From a virus, in the IMG/VR virus record IMGVR_UViG_3300046694_000324, positions 1 through 39,496 of that record: a stretch of DNA of 39,496 bases, one strand, 5' to 3'. The notes beneath the pieces were generated by a model that saw nothing but the letters and a program-made list of their open reading frames with translations, had not been told where the DNA came from and did no database searches. Positions 25,856 to 32,718 of the stretch are shown here, piece after piece; position 1 is the stretch's first letter; every line of letters starts with the position of its first letter. Position numbers and translations under genes: made by a program.

Positions 25856-26447
25856 CAAGATTTTCACGACGATACTGGCCGACGCCGCGAAGAACGGCGT
25901 CAAGGCCGCTTCACTGGAGGCAGACGCGCGCAAGTGGTTCCGTGCCAAGGCTCGCGAGGTGAAGAGGGTGAACACTCGGGGCATGCTGGCGGACTCGACC
26001 GACAGGTACAGGCAGAGCATGACGCCGGGCAACATGTTCACTTTCTACTACCAGCCCAAGCACCGCGACACCCTCCCCTACTACGACCAGTTCCCGCTCA
26101 TCTTCCCGATCGCGATAGACAAGGAGGGCATCCTCGGCATCAACCTGCACTACCTGCAGCCGGTACTCCGCGCGAAGCTGCTCGACGCGCTGTACGAGCA
26201 CCTGTCGAACGACAAGCTCGACGAGAAGACCAAGATGCAGGCCACGTACGCGGTCCTCAAGAACGCGTCGGGCTTCAACCTCGTCAAGCCATGCATCAAG
26301 AGGTACCTGAAGACACACGTGCGTTCTCGCTTCGTGAAAGTATACCCGACCGAGTGGGACGTCGCCGCCATGCTGCCGACTCAGCAGTTCGTCAAGGAGT
26401 CATCATCACACGTGTGGGCCCAGTCCCGCAAGAAGGCCGGCCTATGA
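25848..26447 (+). CDS. Conserved T4-like protein, probable gp2 (DNA end protector)
   Basis: 199 residues starting with GTG at 25848, overlapping the gp4 stop by 8 bases. The middle block MTPGNMFTFYYQPKHRDTLP, YYDQFPLIFPI, GILGINLHYLQPVLRAKLLD is a pattern I associate with T4-like proteins annotated as gp2, which caps genome ends against host RecBCD. In T4, genes 2 and 4 are neighbours, as here. The C-terminus is basic (RSRFVKVYPTEWD, QSRKKAG). I am not certain of the residue-level match to T4 gp2, so the name is tentative; a virion head protein is likely. Confidence 0.6.
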   Translation: MPSKIFTTILADAAKNGVKAASLEADARKWFRAKAREVKRVNTRGMLADSTDRYRQSMTPGNMFTFYYQPKHRDTLPYYDQFPLIFPIAIDKEGILGINLHYLQPVLRAKLLDALYEHLSNDKLDEKTKMQATYAVLKNASGFNLVKPCIKRYLKTHVRSRFVKVYPTEWDVAAMLPTQQFVKESSSHVWAQSRKKAGL

Positions 26448-27211
26448 CGTTCAGCATCTCAGACATGTCCTCCGCGATCAACTCCTATAACGGGGTGATG
26501 CGGCCCAACCGCTTCAGCGTCATGATCACCCCGCCACCCTGGAACAGCGACTCGAACGAGTGCCGGCTCATCGAGGTGTTCTGTGACCAGGCCTCGCTCC
26601 CGGGAATAACCTTCGCGACCAACGACGTCAAGAACCTGGGCTACGGCCCGACGTTCAAGCTGCCCCACACCCCGATCTACACTGACGTGGACGCCACCGT
26701 GCTGCTCGACAACGACGCCGTCGTCCTGGGCTTCTTCCAGAAGTGGGTCCAGAACGTCATGAACGTGAACCCTGCGGGGTCGCCGTCCACGTCGGGCTAC
26801 AACGGGGCCAGGATGTACGCGGTCCAGTACCCGTCGAACTACGTGACGACTGTGTCGATCATGCTCTACGACGGCGAGGCGAACACCATCGTGCAGTACT
26901 CGCTGAACGAGGCCTACCCGCTCCGCCTGGGACAGCCAACTCTCGACTGGTCCAACAACAACCAGGTCCTGAAGCTCCCCGTGACCTTCACGTTCCGGAC
27001 CTGGACCTCGACGCTGTTCGCGGCCAATGACCAGTCCCTGGAAGAGTCTATGGCCACGTTCGACCCGTTCGCCACCACGGTGTCCGGTTCCCTGTACGAC
27101 ACCTCGACCTACTCGTACCTGTCGCTGGGCCAGGCCCTGACTAACGCCGCGGTCTCACTGATAAATAATTCTGGAACATACAGCAACAACCTCGTGAACA
27201 TATTCAACTGA
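26444..27211 (+). CDS. 54: Tail-tube family protein, probable tube initiator gp54
   Basis: 255 residues. Tube-fold features: MRPNRFSVMITPP, EVFCDQASLPGITF, a middle with LLDNDAVVLGFFQKWVQNVM, then YDGEANTIVQYSLNEAYPLR and LDWSNNNQVLKLPVTFTFRT, a pattern shared by gp19, gp48 and gp54. It has a C-terminal extension (about 60 residues, Ser/Asn-rich) that gp19 lacks and T4 gp54 has, and it is beside gp26/gp29 rather than near gp18, so gp54 is preferred over the major tube protein gp19. Start ATG forms ATGA with the preceding stop. Confidence 0.75.
   Translation: MTFSISDMSSAINSYNGVMRPNRFSVMITPPPWNSDSNECRLIEVFCDQASLPGITFATNDVKNLGYGPTFKLPHTPIYTDVDATVLLDNDAVVLGFFQKWVQNVMNVNPAGSPSTSGYNGARMYAVQYPSNYVTTVSIMLYDGEANTIVQYSLNEAYPLRLGQPTLDWSNNNQVLKLPVTFTFRTWTSTLFAANDQSLEESMATFDPFATTVSGSLYDTSTYSYLSLGQALTNAAVSLINNSGTYSNNLVNIFN
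27160..27167 (+). promoter_or_regulatory. Late promoter GATAAATA (gp26/tape measure)
   Basis: Plus-strand CTGATAAATAATT in the 3' end of the gp54-like gene, about 55 bases upstream of the gp26 start. Same form as the mirror pair at 25363-25412. Confidence 0.55.
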
Positions 27212-27221
27212 GAGACGTGAC

Positions 27222-27932
27222 ATGGCGCTACCCAAGATACAGGCCCCGACGTTCCGGGCCAGGCTCGAGTCTACAGGAAAGGACGTGCGCTACCGCGGCT
27301 TCCTCGTGAAGGAAGAGAAGCTATTGCTGGTGGCGAAGGAGTCTAACGAGCGCAAGGACCTCATCGACGCGTTCAAGCAGATCGTGACGAACTGCGTCAT
27401 CGACGAGGTAGACGTGGACTCGCTCCCGCTGTTCGACCTCGAGTACCTGTTCCTGATGATAAGGTCTAAGTCCCAGGACAACAAGGCCAAGGTCAGGATC
27501 ACCGACGAGGACGACAAGCAGGAGTACGACGGCTTCTTCGACTTCGACAAGGTGACGTTCACGCGAGACCCGAAGCACTCCAAGACGGTAGACCTCGACG
27601 GGAAGGTCGGAGTCGTGATGCGGTACCCGACGATCCGAGACCTGGAAGAGCTGGGCATGTTCGAAGAGGCCGCCGAGCTGAAGTCGGAGGCCGTGATAGC
27701 CCTCATCAAGAGGTGCATCGAGAGCGTCTATGACGCGGACGACGTGTACCCCATGGCCGAGTCGACCGACGCCGAGAGGGAAGAGTTCTTTGACTCTCTC
27801 TCGAGCTTCTACGTCGAGCGCATACAGGAGTTCTTCACGACGCTGCCCGCGGTAGTGGGCTGGGTCGAGTACAAGAAGGACGGGAAGATGGTGAAGAAGG
27901 AGATCAGGGGCGCTGCTAATTTTTTAGCGTGA
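27222..27932 (+). CDS. 26: Baseplate hub protein gp26 (T4_baseplate family)
   Basis: Hub assembly protein. 236 residues (T4 gp26 is 208). The N-terminus MALPKIQAPTFRARLESTGK, then VRYRGFLVKEEKLLLVAKES and DLEYLFLMIRSKSQDN are typical of the T4_baseplate family. The 3' end contains the heptamer T TTT TTA in the right reading phase, followed by a hairpin, where a -1 shift would fuse residue 235 to the next ORF (about 293 residues in total). Lying just before the tape measure, gp26 plus the small ORF look like the G/GT tail-assembly chaperone pair. Confidence 0.9.
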   Translation: MALPKIQAPTFRARLESTGKDVRYRGFLVKEEKLLLVAKESNERKDLIDAFKQIVTNCVIDEVDVDSLPLFDLEYLFLMIRSKSQDNKAKVRITDEDDKQEYDGFFDFDKVTFTRDPKHSKTVDLDGKVGVVMRYPTIRDLEELGMFEEAAELKSEAVIALIKRCIESVYDADDVYPMAESTDAEREEFFDSLSSFYVERIQEFFTTLPAVVGWVEYKKDGKMVKKEIRGAANFLA

Positions 27933-27957
27933 GCCTCGCGTACGTTAGTCTCGCGAG
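27920..27957 (+). promoter_or_regulatory. Probable -1 programmed frameshift signal in gp26
   Basis: Slippery heptamer T TTT TTA at 27920-27926, read as AAT TTT TTA in the gp26 frame. After an 8-base spacer there is a 6-bp GC-rich stem: CTCGCG (27935-27940) with CGCGAG (27952-27957), loop of 11. Slipping back one base gives AGC GTG AGC, exactly the frame of the small ORF at 27929. The zero-frame stop TGA lies only four bases after the heptamer. Confidence 0.65.
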
Positions 27958-28102
27958 CTTCTACCACCTGAACTTCGTCCTGCACCTGAACGACTACTCG
28001 ACCGAGGAGGTCGAGAACTGGCTGCCGTACGAGAGAGACATCTACGTGCGGCTGCTCATGCAGCACATAGAGAAGAAGAATGCTTCCAACTCCGGCTCCT
28101 AG
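27929..28102 (+). CDS. Small ORF after gp26, likely made as a gp26 fusion
   Basis: 57 residues if started at GTG 27929, which overlaps the gp26 stop (GTGA). Protein features: LAYVSLASFYHLNF, HLNDYSTEEVENWLPYERD and IYVRLLMQHIEKKN. No good ribosome-binding site precedes the GTG; the frame is instead entered directly by the -1 slip in gp26. The pattern (aromatic FYHL start, a helix with WLPYERDIY) resembles short C-terminal parts of tail-assembly chaperones. It ends 23 bases inside the tape-measure gene. Independent expression by reinitiation remains possible. Confidence 0.7.
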   Translation: MSLAYVSLASFYHLNFVLHLNDYSTEEVENWLPYERDIYVRLLMQHIEKKNASNSGS

Positions 28103-29813
28103 GCCTACTAACACTGACGGCGAGGCCGGCTCCTCCGCCCGCGGGACTTCGGGCGTCTTCTACTACGTGTCCACGCTGCTGTTCCAGAGCTACCTGACAG
28201 ACCGCCAGATCCTCATCAACACCACCAAGATGGTCAACCAGCTCGACAAGCTGATCAACTTCTTCTCGGACAACCGGGTGAGGGGCGAGCAGTCGCAGGA
28301 GGAGGAGTCCATCAAGAGACCCGTCGGGTCTTCTGGAGACGACGGCCTCGTCGGCGCGCTCAAGGACACCATCGGGTTCATCACGATCAAGGCCGCGGTC
28401 CTCGCGATAGGCACCGCCATCACGATGCTGGCAGACGACATCCAGTCTACCGTGAGGCAGACAGTCGCCTACCTGGCACTCGCACGGACGCAGACCATAG
28501 ACGCGGTGAAGGCCGTTCCCGGCATAGTCAAGTCCATACTCGGAACAGTCGGTGACGTGGCCGCGGGCCTGCGAGACGGCGTTCTGATCGAGCTGGAAGC
28601 CCAGGGCGTCAAGGTAGTGAGGGCCTTCGAGGCCGTAGCCGACTCCAGGGCAGTGGGCGCCTTCGTCAGGGCGTTCGAGGGCGTGTACAGGGCAGTCAGG
28701 CTGATGACCGCTCCCCTGATCCGGATAACCGAGGTCTTCCTCAAGCCCATGATAGCGCTGTTCGAGGGCATCGGCAGACTGGGTATGCAGGCCCTGTCCG
28801 TGGTCGCGAAGGGCGCGTCAAAGATATTCCTGCCCCTCCAGGTGCTCCTCAGCACCATCGACTTCGTCAACGGCTTCATCGAGGGCTACGAGCGCTCGGG
28901 GGTCAAGGAGGGCATCCGCACCGGCCTGGTAAAGGTGTTCGACGGCCTCTTCATCGCGGTGATAGACATAGCCAAGCGCTTCGTCGCCTGGGTGCTGGAC
29001 CTAGTTGGGATGGACCAGCTCGCGGCCTCGCTCCGGAAAGAGATAGACAGGATAGTAGTGGACCTCCGAGGGGTGTTCTCGGGGATAGTCGATATCTTTC
29101 TGGGACTAGTCACGCTAGACGGCAAGCAGGTGTGGGACGGGCTCAAGACCGGCTTCTCCTCACTGGGCATGCTCGTGCTGCACAACGTCACCGCGATGAT
29201 CGACTTCGTGGTCAACTTCGTGCGTGACATGTTCGGCATCGAGGGAGAGCCGTTCGACCTGTTGAAGTCCAGCTTCGTGGACAGCATAGTAGGTATACTG
29301 ACGTCGTTCGCGACGGCCGTCGCCGACTGGCTGAAGGAGTCGCTGCGGGCGGTGGTCGTGAAGGTGGCGGGTGACAAGGTGGCGAACCAGGTGTTCGGGG
29401 CCAAGCAGATCACAGAGTCTGACGTCGCCGCTCGAGCCGACTCCATAGCTAAAGGTAGGGCCCTCGACTCGATAGACCCGGGAGCCAGGCTCCGGGCGGC
29501 CTCAGGGCAAGACGCTGACCTGGACAAGCTCAAGTACGCCGTCACAGACGAGGACAAGAAGAAGGCGCGCGAGGAGCTAGCGCGCGAGGGCTACGTCGAC
29601 GCGCCCGAGGTCAAGATCGATGACCAGCAGTTCCAGAAGATCGACAAGATACTCAACGACACGTCCACCAAGAACGAGTCCAAGACAGACGTGACCGTGA
29701 ACAACACCAAGATAACGAACGGGGCCGGAGCTGGTGGCTCACGGCCCGTCGTCATACCGGTCCCCATGCAGGAGAAGGCGTCTCAGTCGAACCCCGTCAG
29801 GCGCAGCAACTAG
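28080..29813 (+). CDS. 29: Tape measure protein gp29-like
   Basis: Determines tail length and sits inside the tube. 577 residues against 590 in T4 gp29, so a tail of similar length is expected. It is largely helical and Ala/Val/Leu-rich, with amphipathic and hydrophobic segments in the middle (GFITIKAAVLAIGTAITMLA at about 100-119; FLPLQVLLSTIDFVNGFI; VDIFLGLVTL), as in tape measures that also interact with membranes. The C-terminal 100 residues are charged and flexible, ending in NPVRRSN. It follows gp26 and the frameshifted ORF, the usual chaperone-then-tape-measure order. The 3' end overlaps the convergent minus-strand gene by four bases; no terminator is visible there. Confidence 0.83.
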   Translation: MLPTPAPRPTNTDGEAGSSARGTSGVFYYVSTLLFQSYLTDRQILINTTKMVNQLDKLINFFSDNRVRGEQSQEEESIKRPVGSSGDDGLVGALKDTIGFITIKAAVLAIGTAITMLADDIQSTVRQTVAYLALARTQTIDAVKAVPGIVKSILGTVGDVAAGLRDGVLIELEAQGVKVVRAFEAVADSRAVGAFVRAFEGVYRAVRLMTAPLIRITEVFLKPMIALFEGIGRLGMQALSVVAKGASKIFLPLQVLLSTIDFVNGFIEGYERSGVKEGIRTGLVKVFDGLFIAVIDIAKRFVAWVLDLVGMDQLAASLRKEIDRIVVDLRGVFSGIVDIFLGLVTLDGKQVWDGLKTGFSSLGMLVLHNVTAMIDFVVNFVRDMFGIEGEPFDLLKSSFVDSIVGILTSFATAVADWLKESLRAVVVKVAGDKVANQVFGAKQITESDVAARADSIAKGRALDSIDPGARLRAASGQDADLDKLKYAVTDEDKKKAREELAREGYVDAPEVKIDDQQFQKIDKILNDTSTKNESKTDVTVNNTKITNGAGAGGSRPVVIPVPMQEKASQSNPVRRSN

Positions 29814-30040
29814 TAACGGATAGATTCTCCCAGGTGTCCGGATGCCTGGAGCTGATCTAAGCGGTGACACAGTACAGACCATTCTTGATAGTCTTCAGGA
29901 GTCATGTCCTCGTACGTCAGACCCTCATCAAAGTAAGAGTCATAGATGGTGTCTCGCGCCATCATGACGTCACGGTATTCAACCGTGCATGGAGTGTATC
30001 CCAAGTGGTTCGGCCATTCTATGGTAGCTTCGTATTTCAT
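29810..30040 (-). CDS. Small acidic protein, unknown
   Basis: 76 residues, not recognised; acidic, with MTPEDYQEWSVLCHRLDQLQ as a likely helix and no motif. GGAAAGGA lies about ten bases before ATG 30040, and an early-type promoter sits at 30070-30098. It is the last gene of the right-hand minus-strand block, converging on the tape-measure gene. Confidence 0.75.
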   Translation of the reverse strand: MKYEATIEWPNHLGYTPCTVEYRDVMMARDTIYDSYFDEGLTYEDMTPEDYQEWSVLCHRLDQLQASGHLGESIRY

Positions 30041-30069
30041 GACGGCGTTCCTTTCCGATTTGATAGTTC

Positions 30070-30098
30070 AATGTATACCATCTCGGAGAGGATGTAAA
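30070..30098 (-). promoter_or_regulatory. Early sigma70-like promoter TTTACA-N17-TACATT
   Basis: -35 TTTACA (30093-30098), 17-base spacer, -10 TACATT (30070-30075) in a gene-free gap, ahead of the 76-residue gene. It has the same spacing and TACnnT -10 form as five other sites in this block. Confidence 0.6.
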
Positions 30099-30101
30099 CT
30101 A

Positions 30102-30542
30102 CTATTTTAGAGAAAGTTCTGAATAGAGCAGCTTACCCGCCGCGAGCCGAAACTCAGGGTCGTTGTAGTCCCTGGTCAACCCGGACGGGTGAGGCAGAGT
30201 GGTGTAGTCAAAGTAGCCGTCCGCGTCTGTCCAGAACCCGTCGCTCCTCGGCAGCCTCAGGACAGAAGTGACCTGTCTCCCCAGCACGATCACGCGCTTG
30301 CCGCTCAGCTTCTCGATGACGCTTACACGGTTGGCCTGGGCGAGCTCTCGCGACCAGTGGACCCCGTAGTGAACGTTGACTCTCTCGAAGCCGTCCAGGA
30401 ACTGCTCCTTGGACACTTCTCCGACCAGGTTGAGCATGGACATGAGCCGTCCGCCAGAACTCGCCGCGTTGACCGGGTAGAACTCCCGCCCGACGCAGTC
30501 ACAGTTCATTCCGAGGAGGACCGTCTTCTTAGCCGAGCTCAT
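30102..30542 (-). CDS. Uracil-DNA glycosylase-superfamily-like protein, tentative
   Basis: 146 residues. It begins KKTVLLGMNCD, has a central strand GKRVIVLGRQV, and ends with LPHPSGLTRDYNDPE. This resembles the C-terminal HPSG-x-x-R-x-x-N element of the UDG superfamily, and an LG-start plus IVLGRxV strand fits that fold. The usual catalytic GxxPG motif with Asp/Asn is not seen, so it may bind or process DNA differently, or merely share the fold. RBS GGAG four bases before ATG 30542. It overlaps the upstream small gene by 14 bases. Confidence 0.7.
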   Translation of the reverse strand: MSSAKKTVLLGMNCDCVGREFYPVNAASSGGRLMSMLNLVGEVSKEQFLDGFERVNVHYGVHWSRELAQANRVSVIEKLSGKRVIVLGRQVTSVLRLPRSDGFWTDADGYFDYTTLPHPSGLTRDYNDPEFRLAAGKLLYSELSLK

Positions 30543-30741
30543 TGAACTCCACCGTCAAGTCATGGAGGGACATCTGGCCGAAGTCACGCACGACATCAGC
30601 GCCCTTCACGAGCGAGTAAGAAACGTACTCATTGAGGAAATCGACCTCCGCGATGATCGCCTTGTAGAACCCGTCCGCGGTCAGCCCGGAGACGATCGTG
30701 ATGCGCCTGGGCTTCAGTTCTCGGTAGTCAAACTTCTTCAT
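30529..30741 (-). CDS. Small protein, unknown
   Basis: 70 residues, not recognised. Basic N-terminus (MKKFDYRELKPRRITIVSG), then a probable beta strand/helix mix. ATG 30741 overlaps the upstream stop as TGATG; a GTG one codon earlier is less likely. It is translated in series with the 63-residue gene upstream and the UDG-like gene downstream. Confidence 0.75.
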   Translation of the reverse strand: MKKFDYRELKPRRITIVSGLTADGFYKAIIAEVDFLNEYVSYSLVKGADVVRDFGQMSLHDLTVEFNELG

Positions 30742-30932
30742 CACAGCACCTGTACAAAGTATGAGCCGCCTTCAGCGGCGATAACTGTTTCTTCGCCCAG
30801 GCGTAAGACCGCTTCTGCGACCACGAAACCACCGGGCTCGTACTTGTATGTGTCGACGCGGGTGTCGACCTCGAGTACCAGGTTCTCGCGCAGCCACTCT
30901 ACCAGTGCTGCCTCGTCTTTGAACTGTAACAT
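30741..30932 (-). CDS. Small protein, unknown
   Basis: 63 residues, not recognised. A helix (EAALVEWLRENLVLEV) is followed by beta-like strands (GGFVVAEAVLRLGEET, GSYFVQVL). AGGA precedes ATG 30932 and an excellent early promoter lies at 30961-30989. It is the first gene of a three-gene unit (30932 to 30102) with overlapping stops and starts. Confidence 0.75.
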   Translation of the reverse strand: MLQFKDEAALVEWLRENLVLEVDTRVDTYKYEPGGFVVAEAVLRLGEETVIAAEGGSYFVQVL

Positions 30933-30960
30933 GACCTCATCCTTTCCTGATGATAGTCAC

Positions 30961-30989
30961 ATCGTATCAAGATTGCACGGCGTTGTCAA
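30961..30989 (-). promoter_or_regulatory. Early sigma70-like promoter TTGACA-N17-TACGAT
   Basis: Perfect -35 TTGACA (30984-30989), 17-base spacer, -10 TACGAT (30961-30966). The -35 includes the stop codon of the upstream gene. The segment CTTGATAC at the -10 is repeated at the 35494 promoter. Confidence 0.7.
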
Positions 30990-31324
30990 CTGCGCAGAGA
31001 AGGGAAGGGCGGGACGGGGAAGTCCTTAACTATACCCTTGACAGCCCAGGCCTTGGACACGTGTCCTTCTGCCCAGTCTATCCAGTACTCGTAGGCGTGC
31101 TTGACGTGTTCATCTTGAGTAGCTGCCCAGACGCGCACGTCATACAGGCCTGTTTCGGTGTCTTCGAGCTCTTTGATGGACATAGATTCGTACCAGGCTG
31201 AAGTGTAGACCAGGTTTCGCCTGACTAACTCGCGGAGCGCAGCCGTCCTGAGTATTTCTTGAGTCTCGCCGCTGACCATGCTAGGCTCAACGACCACCGT
31301 CTTCTTCCTGAACCAACTTATCAT
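30986..31324 (-). CDS. Unknown protein, tandem paralogue A
   Basis: 112 residues, function not recognised. It is a clear paralogue of the gene at 31406: shared blocks are AALRELVRRNLVY, WYESMS, VWAATQDEHVKHAYEYWI and VKDFPVPPFP, against AALRELIRRDLIY, QYESMT, NWAATQDDHVKRAYEHWI and AKDFPVPPFP. All-helical with many Trp and charged residues. ATG 31324 with GGAG six bases upstream is preferred; the frame is open further up to a GTG at 31381, but that part overlaps a small ORF. Tandem duplication is the simplest origin. Confidence 0.8.
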   Translation of the reverse strand: MISWFRKKTVVVEPSMVSGETQEILRTAALRELVRRNLVYTSAWYESMSIKELEDTETGLYDVRVWAATQDEHVKHAYEYWIDWAEGHVSKAWAVKGIVKDFPVPPFPSLRS

Positions 31325-31413
31325 TCCGAAACTCCATCTATCTCTATCGGCGTAGTAACGTAAGTGGGCATACCGCACCACTCTTCAACTGCTTTCCGCT
31401 TCTCTTCAGGCAT
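31321..31413 (-). CDS. Possible 30-residue small protein
   Basis: Begins MPEEKRKAVEEWCGMPTYVT and ends at a TGA overlapping the start of paralogue A (ATGA), while its ATG overlaps the end of paralogue B by 8 bases. This tight fit and the plausible composition suggest a real gene filling the 81-base gap. No clear ribosome-binding site precedes it, so translation would rely on coupling. Uncertain. Confidence 0.4.
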   Translation of the reverse strand: MPEEKRKAVEEWCGMPTYVTTPIEIDGVSE

Positions 31414-31726
31414 TGTCAACTGCGTGATGAGGGAAGGGTGGCACGGGAAAGTCCTTCGCGATAATCTTAGCCGCCCTGGCCTTGGACACGTATTCTTTGG
31501 ACGTGTTTATCCAGTGCTCGTAGGCGCGCTTGACGTGGTCGTCTTGAGTAGCTGCCCAATTGTTTACTTCCTGCAGGGCCGCATCAATGCCATCGAGCTT
31601 TTCGACGGTCATTGACTCATACTGCGCTGTGATGTAGATCAGGTCTCGTCTGATCAGCTCGCGGAGAGCAGCCTTCCTGTGTATTTCTCTCGTCTCGTAG
31701 TCAAACTCGAGGGGCTCACTTGTCAT
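31406..31726 (-). CDS. Unknown protein, tandem paralogue B
   Basis: 106 residues, paralogue of the 30986 gene (see there), with an identical WAATQD core and a DFPVPPFP tail. The 3' ends are also alike at the DNA level (both contain GCAGTTGACAA), which in copy A doubles as a promoter -35. ATG 31726 overlaps the upstream zinc-ribbon gene stop (ATGA). No known domain recognised; predicted helical and cytoplasmic. Confidence 0.8.
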   Translation of the reverse strand: MTSEPLEFDYETREIHRKAALRELIRRDLIYITAQYESMTVEKLDGIDAALQEVNNWAATQDDHVKRAYEHWINTSKEYVSKARAAKIIAKDFPVPPFPHHAVDNA

Positions 31727-31908
31727 CGATCGCTCTCCGTTGCCAGCTCACCTATGTGTCTCGCACAGGGCAAGCAGAAGTAGATGTGCTGTCCTCGATT
31801 GCGGCCCGAGTAGGTGTACACGACCTCGGCGCCCTTGTCGATGCCGGCGTCGCATCCCCTGCACTTCGCGTGTCTCTCTAGTGGTCTCTTCACGATCGGT
31901 CTGGTCAC
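31723..31908 (-). CDS. Small CxxC...CxxC zinc-ribbon-like protein
   Basis: 61 residues. Cys16-x-x-Cys19 and Cys45-x-x-Cys48 form a likely zinc knuckle pair, flanked by a basic N-terminus (RPIVKRPLERHAK) and YFCLPCARHI. Such small phage zinc ribbons often bind nucleic acid or host proteins, but the role is unknown here. GTG start at 31908 overlaps the upstream stop (GTGA), and its own stop overlaps the next gene (ATGA). Confidence 0.75.
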   Translation of the reverse strand: MTRPIVKRPLERHAKCRGCDAGIDKGAEVVYTYSGRNRGQHIYFCLPCARHIGELATESDR

Positions 31909-32210
31909 GCGTCCTCCGTTACTTTCTTGGTGACGAGCATCTTCGTGAACACGCTGATGTCTCGCTTCTCGACTTTCTTGAACCGCGCCCAGTGGTAGCC
32001 GTCTACCCAGTGAGGCACTTCCTTGACGCAGACCACGATCATGTCTCCGCGAATCCTGTTGGCGTGGTAGTAGGAGCGCTGGGTCTTGACGAGCGACACT
32101 GTGTAGACCCGGCCTACAGTCAGGCCGCTCTCGAACACGGTGCCCTCAACGTCTTCCATGTAGTCGTCGATGCAGACGACCTCGTCACCAACTTGAAACG
32201 GACACTCCAT
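31905..32210 (-). CDS. Unknown small beta-rich protein
   Basis: 101 residues, not recognised by name. The N-terminus FQVGDEVVCIDDYMEDVEG, then TVGRVYTVSLVK, suggests an SH3-like beta barrel of the kind frequent in small phage proteins. It has a central D-M-I-V-V-C strand and a basic tail (KKVEKRDISVFTKML). ATG 32210 has GAGGAT upstream and lies 26 bases inside the nucleotidase gene. Confidence 0.75.
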   Translation of the reverse strand: MECPFQVGDEVVCIDDYMEDVEGTVFESGLTVGRVYTVSLVKTQRSYYHANRIRGDMIVVCVKEVPHWVDGYHWARFKKVEKRDISVFTKMLVTKKVTEDA

Positions 32211-32682
32211 CTAAGATCCTCAGTTGTTGCATTGTACTGTTCCAGTCGGTGTGCAGTATCCCGTGGCCGCCGGCTTCTCTCCAGGGAATGACGTTCTTCG
32301 CGAAGTCATCGATCAGCACGTCGCCATGACGGTGCATGAAGAGGTACTTGTTTCTACCTCCCCTAACGGGCAAGACGTGATAGTCACCCAGCCACTCGCG
32401 CACCCATCGTTTCTTTGCAGAGGCGTGCTTCTGATAGTTAGTGTGGGGACACGCAGTAAGGAAGATAACGTTATCTACACCGTATGTGTCGTCTATCCGT
32501 TGCAAGTTACCCCAGACAGATTCGTCCATGACAGGCAGGCTCCTAAAGAAGCTGTCATGCGTGTCAATGGTCTTCCACATGTCCTTGTCGGACATAGAGT
32601 CGTGACGCACTCCGAACATGTCTAGGAAGCCGCGTTCGAAGTCGGCGCACACGCCGTCGAGGTCAATGAAAATTTTTCTCAT
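32185..32682 (-). CDS. 5'(3')-deoxyribonucleotidase-like HAD hydrolase
   Basis: Predicted to dephosphorylate nucleoside monophosphates (NT5C-type, HAD superfamily), tuning nucleotide pools. 165 residues. Motif I is DLDGV at 7-11 (nucleophile Asp7, general acid Asp9), motif II is FLTACP at 74-79, a conserved Lys follows around 90, and motif III/IV is VLIDDF at 122-127. The full set of HAD motifs is present. An early promoter lies immediately upstream, with its -10 only a few bases before the ATG and no Shine-Dalgarno, so the message may be leaderless. Confidence 0.82.
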   Translation of the reverse strand: MRKIFIDLDGVCADFERGFLDMFGVRHDSMSDKDMWKTIDTHDSFFRSLPVMDESVWGNLQRIDDTYGVDNVIFLTACPHTNYQKHASAKKRWVREWLGDYHVLPVRGGRNKYLFMHRHGDVLIDDFAKNVIPWREAGGHGILHTDWNSTMQQLRILDGVSVSSW

Positions 32683-32687
32683 AGTGT

Positions 32688-32716
32688 ACAGTAACCCATT
32701 CTCAATGCAGTGTCAA
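32688..32716 (-). promoter_or_regulatory. Early promoter TTGACA-N17-TACTGT (nucleotidase)
   Basis: -35 TTGACA (32711-32716) and -10 TACTGT (32688-32693), 17 apart. The expected start point falls at about 32681, on or next to the nucleotidase ATG (32682). It lies just beyond the gp32 terminator. Confidence 0.7.
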
Positions 32717-32718
32717 CC

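Noticed and set aside
25934-26443. Upstream extension of the gp54-like frame (start at 25934)
   Set aside because: The extension overlaps the probable gp2 gene in another frame and has a shadow-like composition; ATG 26444 in an ATGA overlap gives the family-typical N-terminus.
29805-29850. Terminator at the convergent junction of the tape measure and 76-residue genes
   Set aside because: A CCAGG/CCTGG stem exists at about 29830, but no U-tract follows on either strand.
31406-31420. TTGACA at the end of paralogue B as a promoter -35
   Set aside because: At 17 bases there is GAAAGC, not a -10; it looks like the non-functional duplicate of the copy A promoter sequence.
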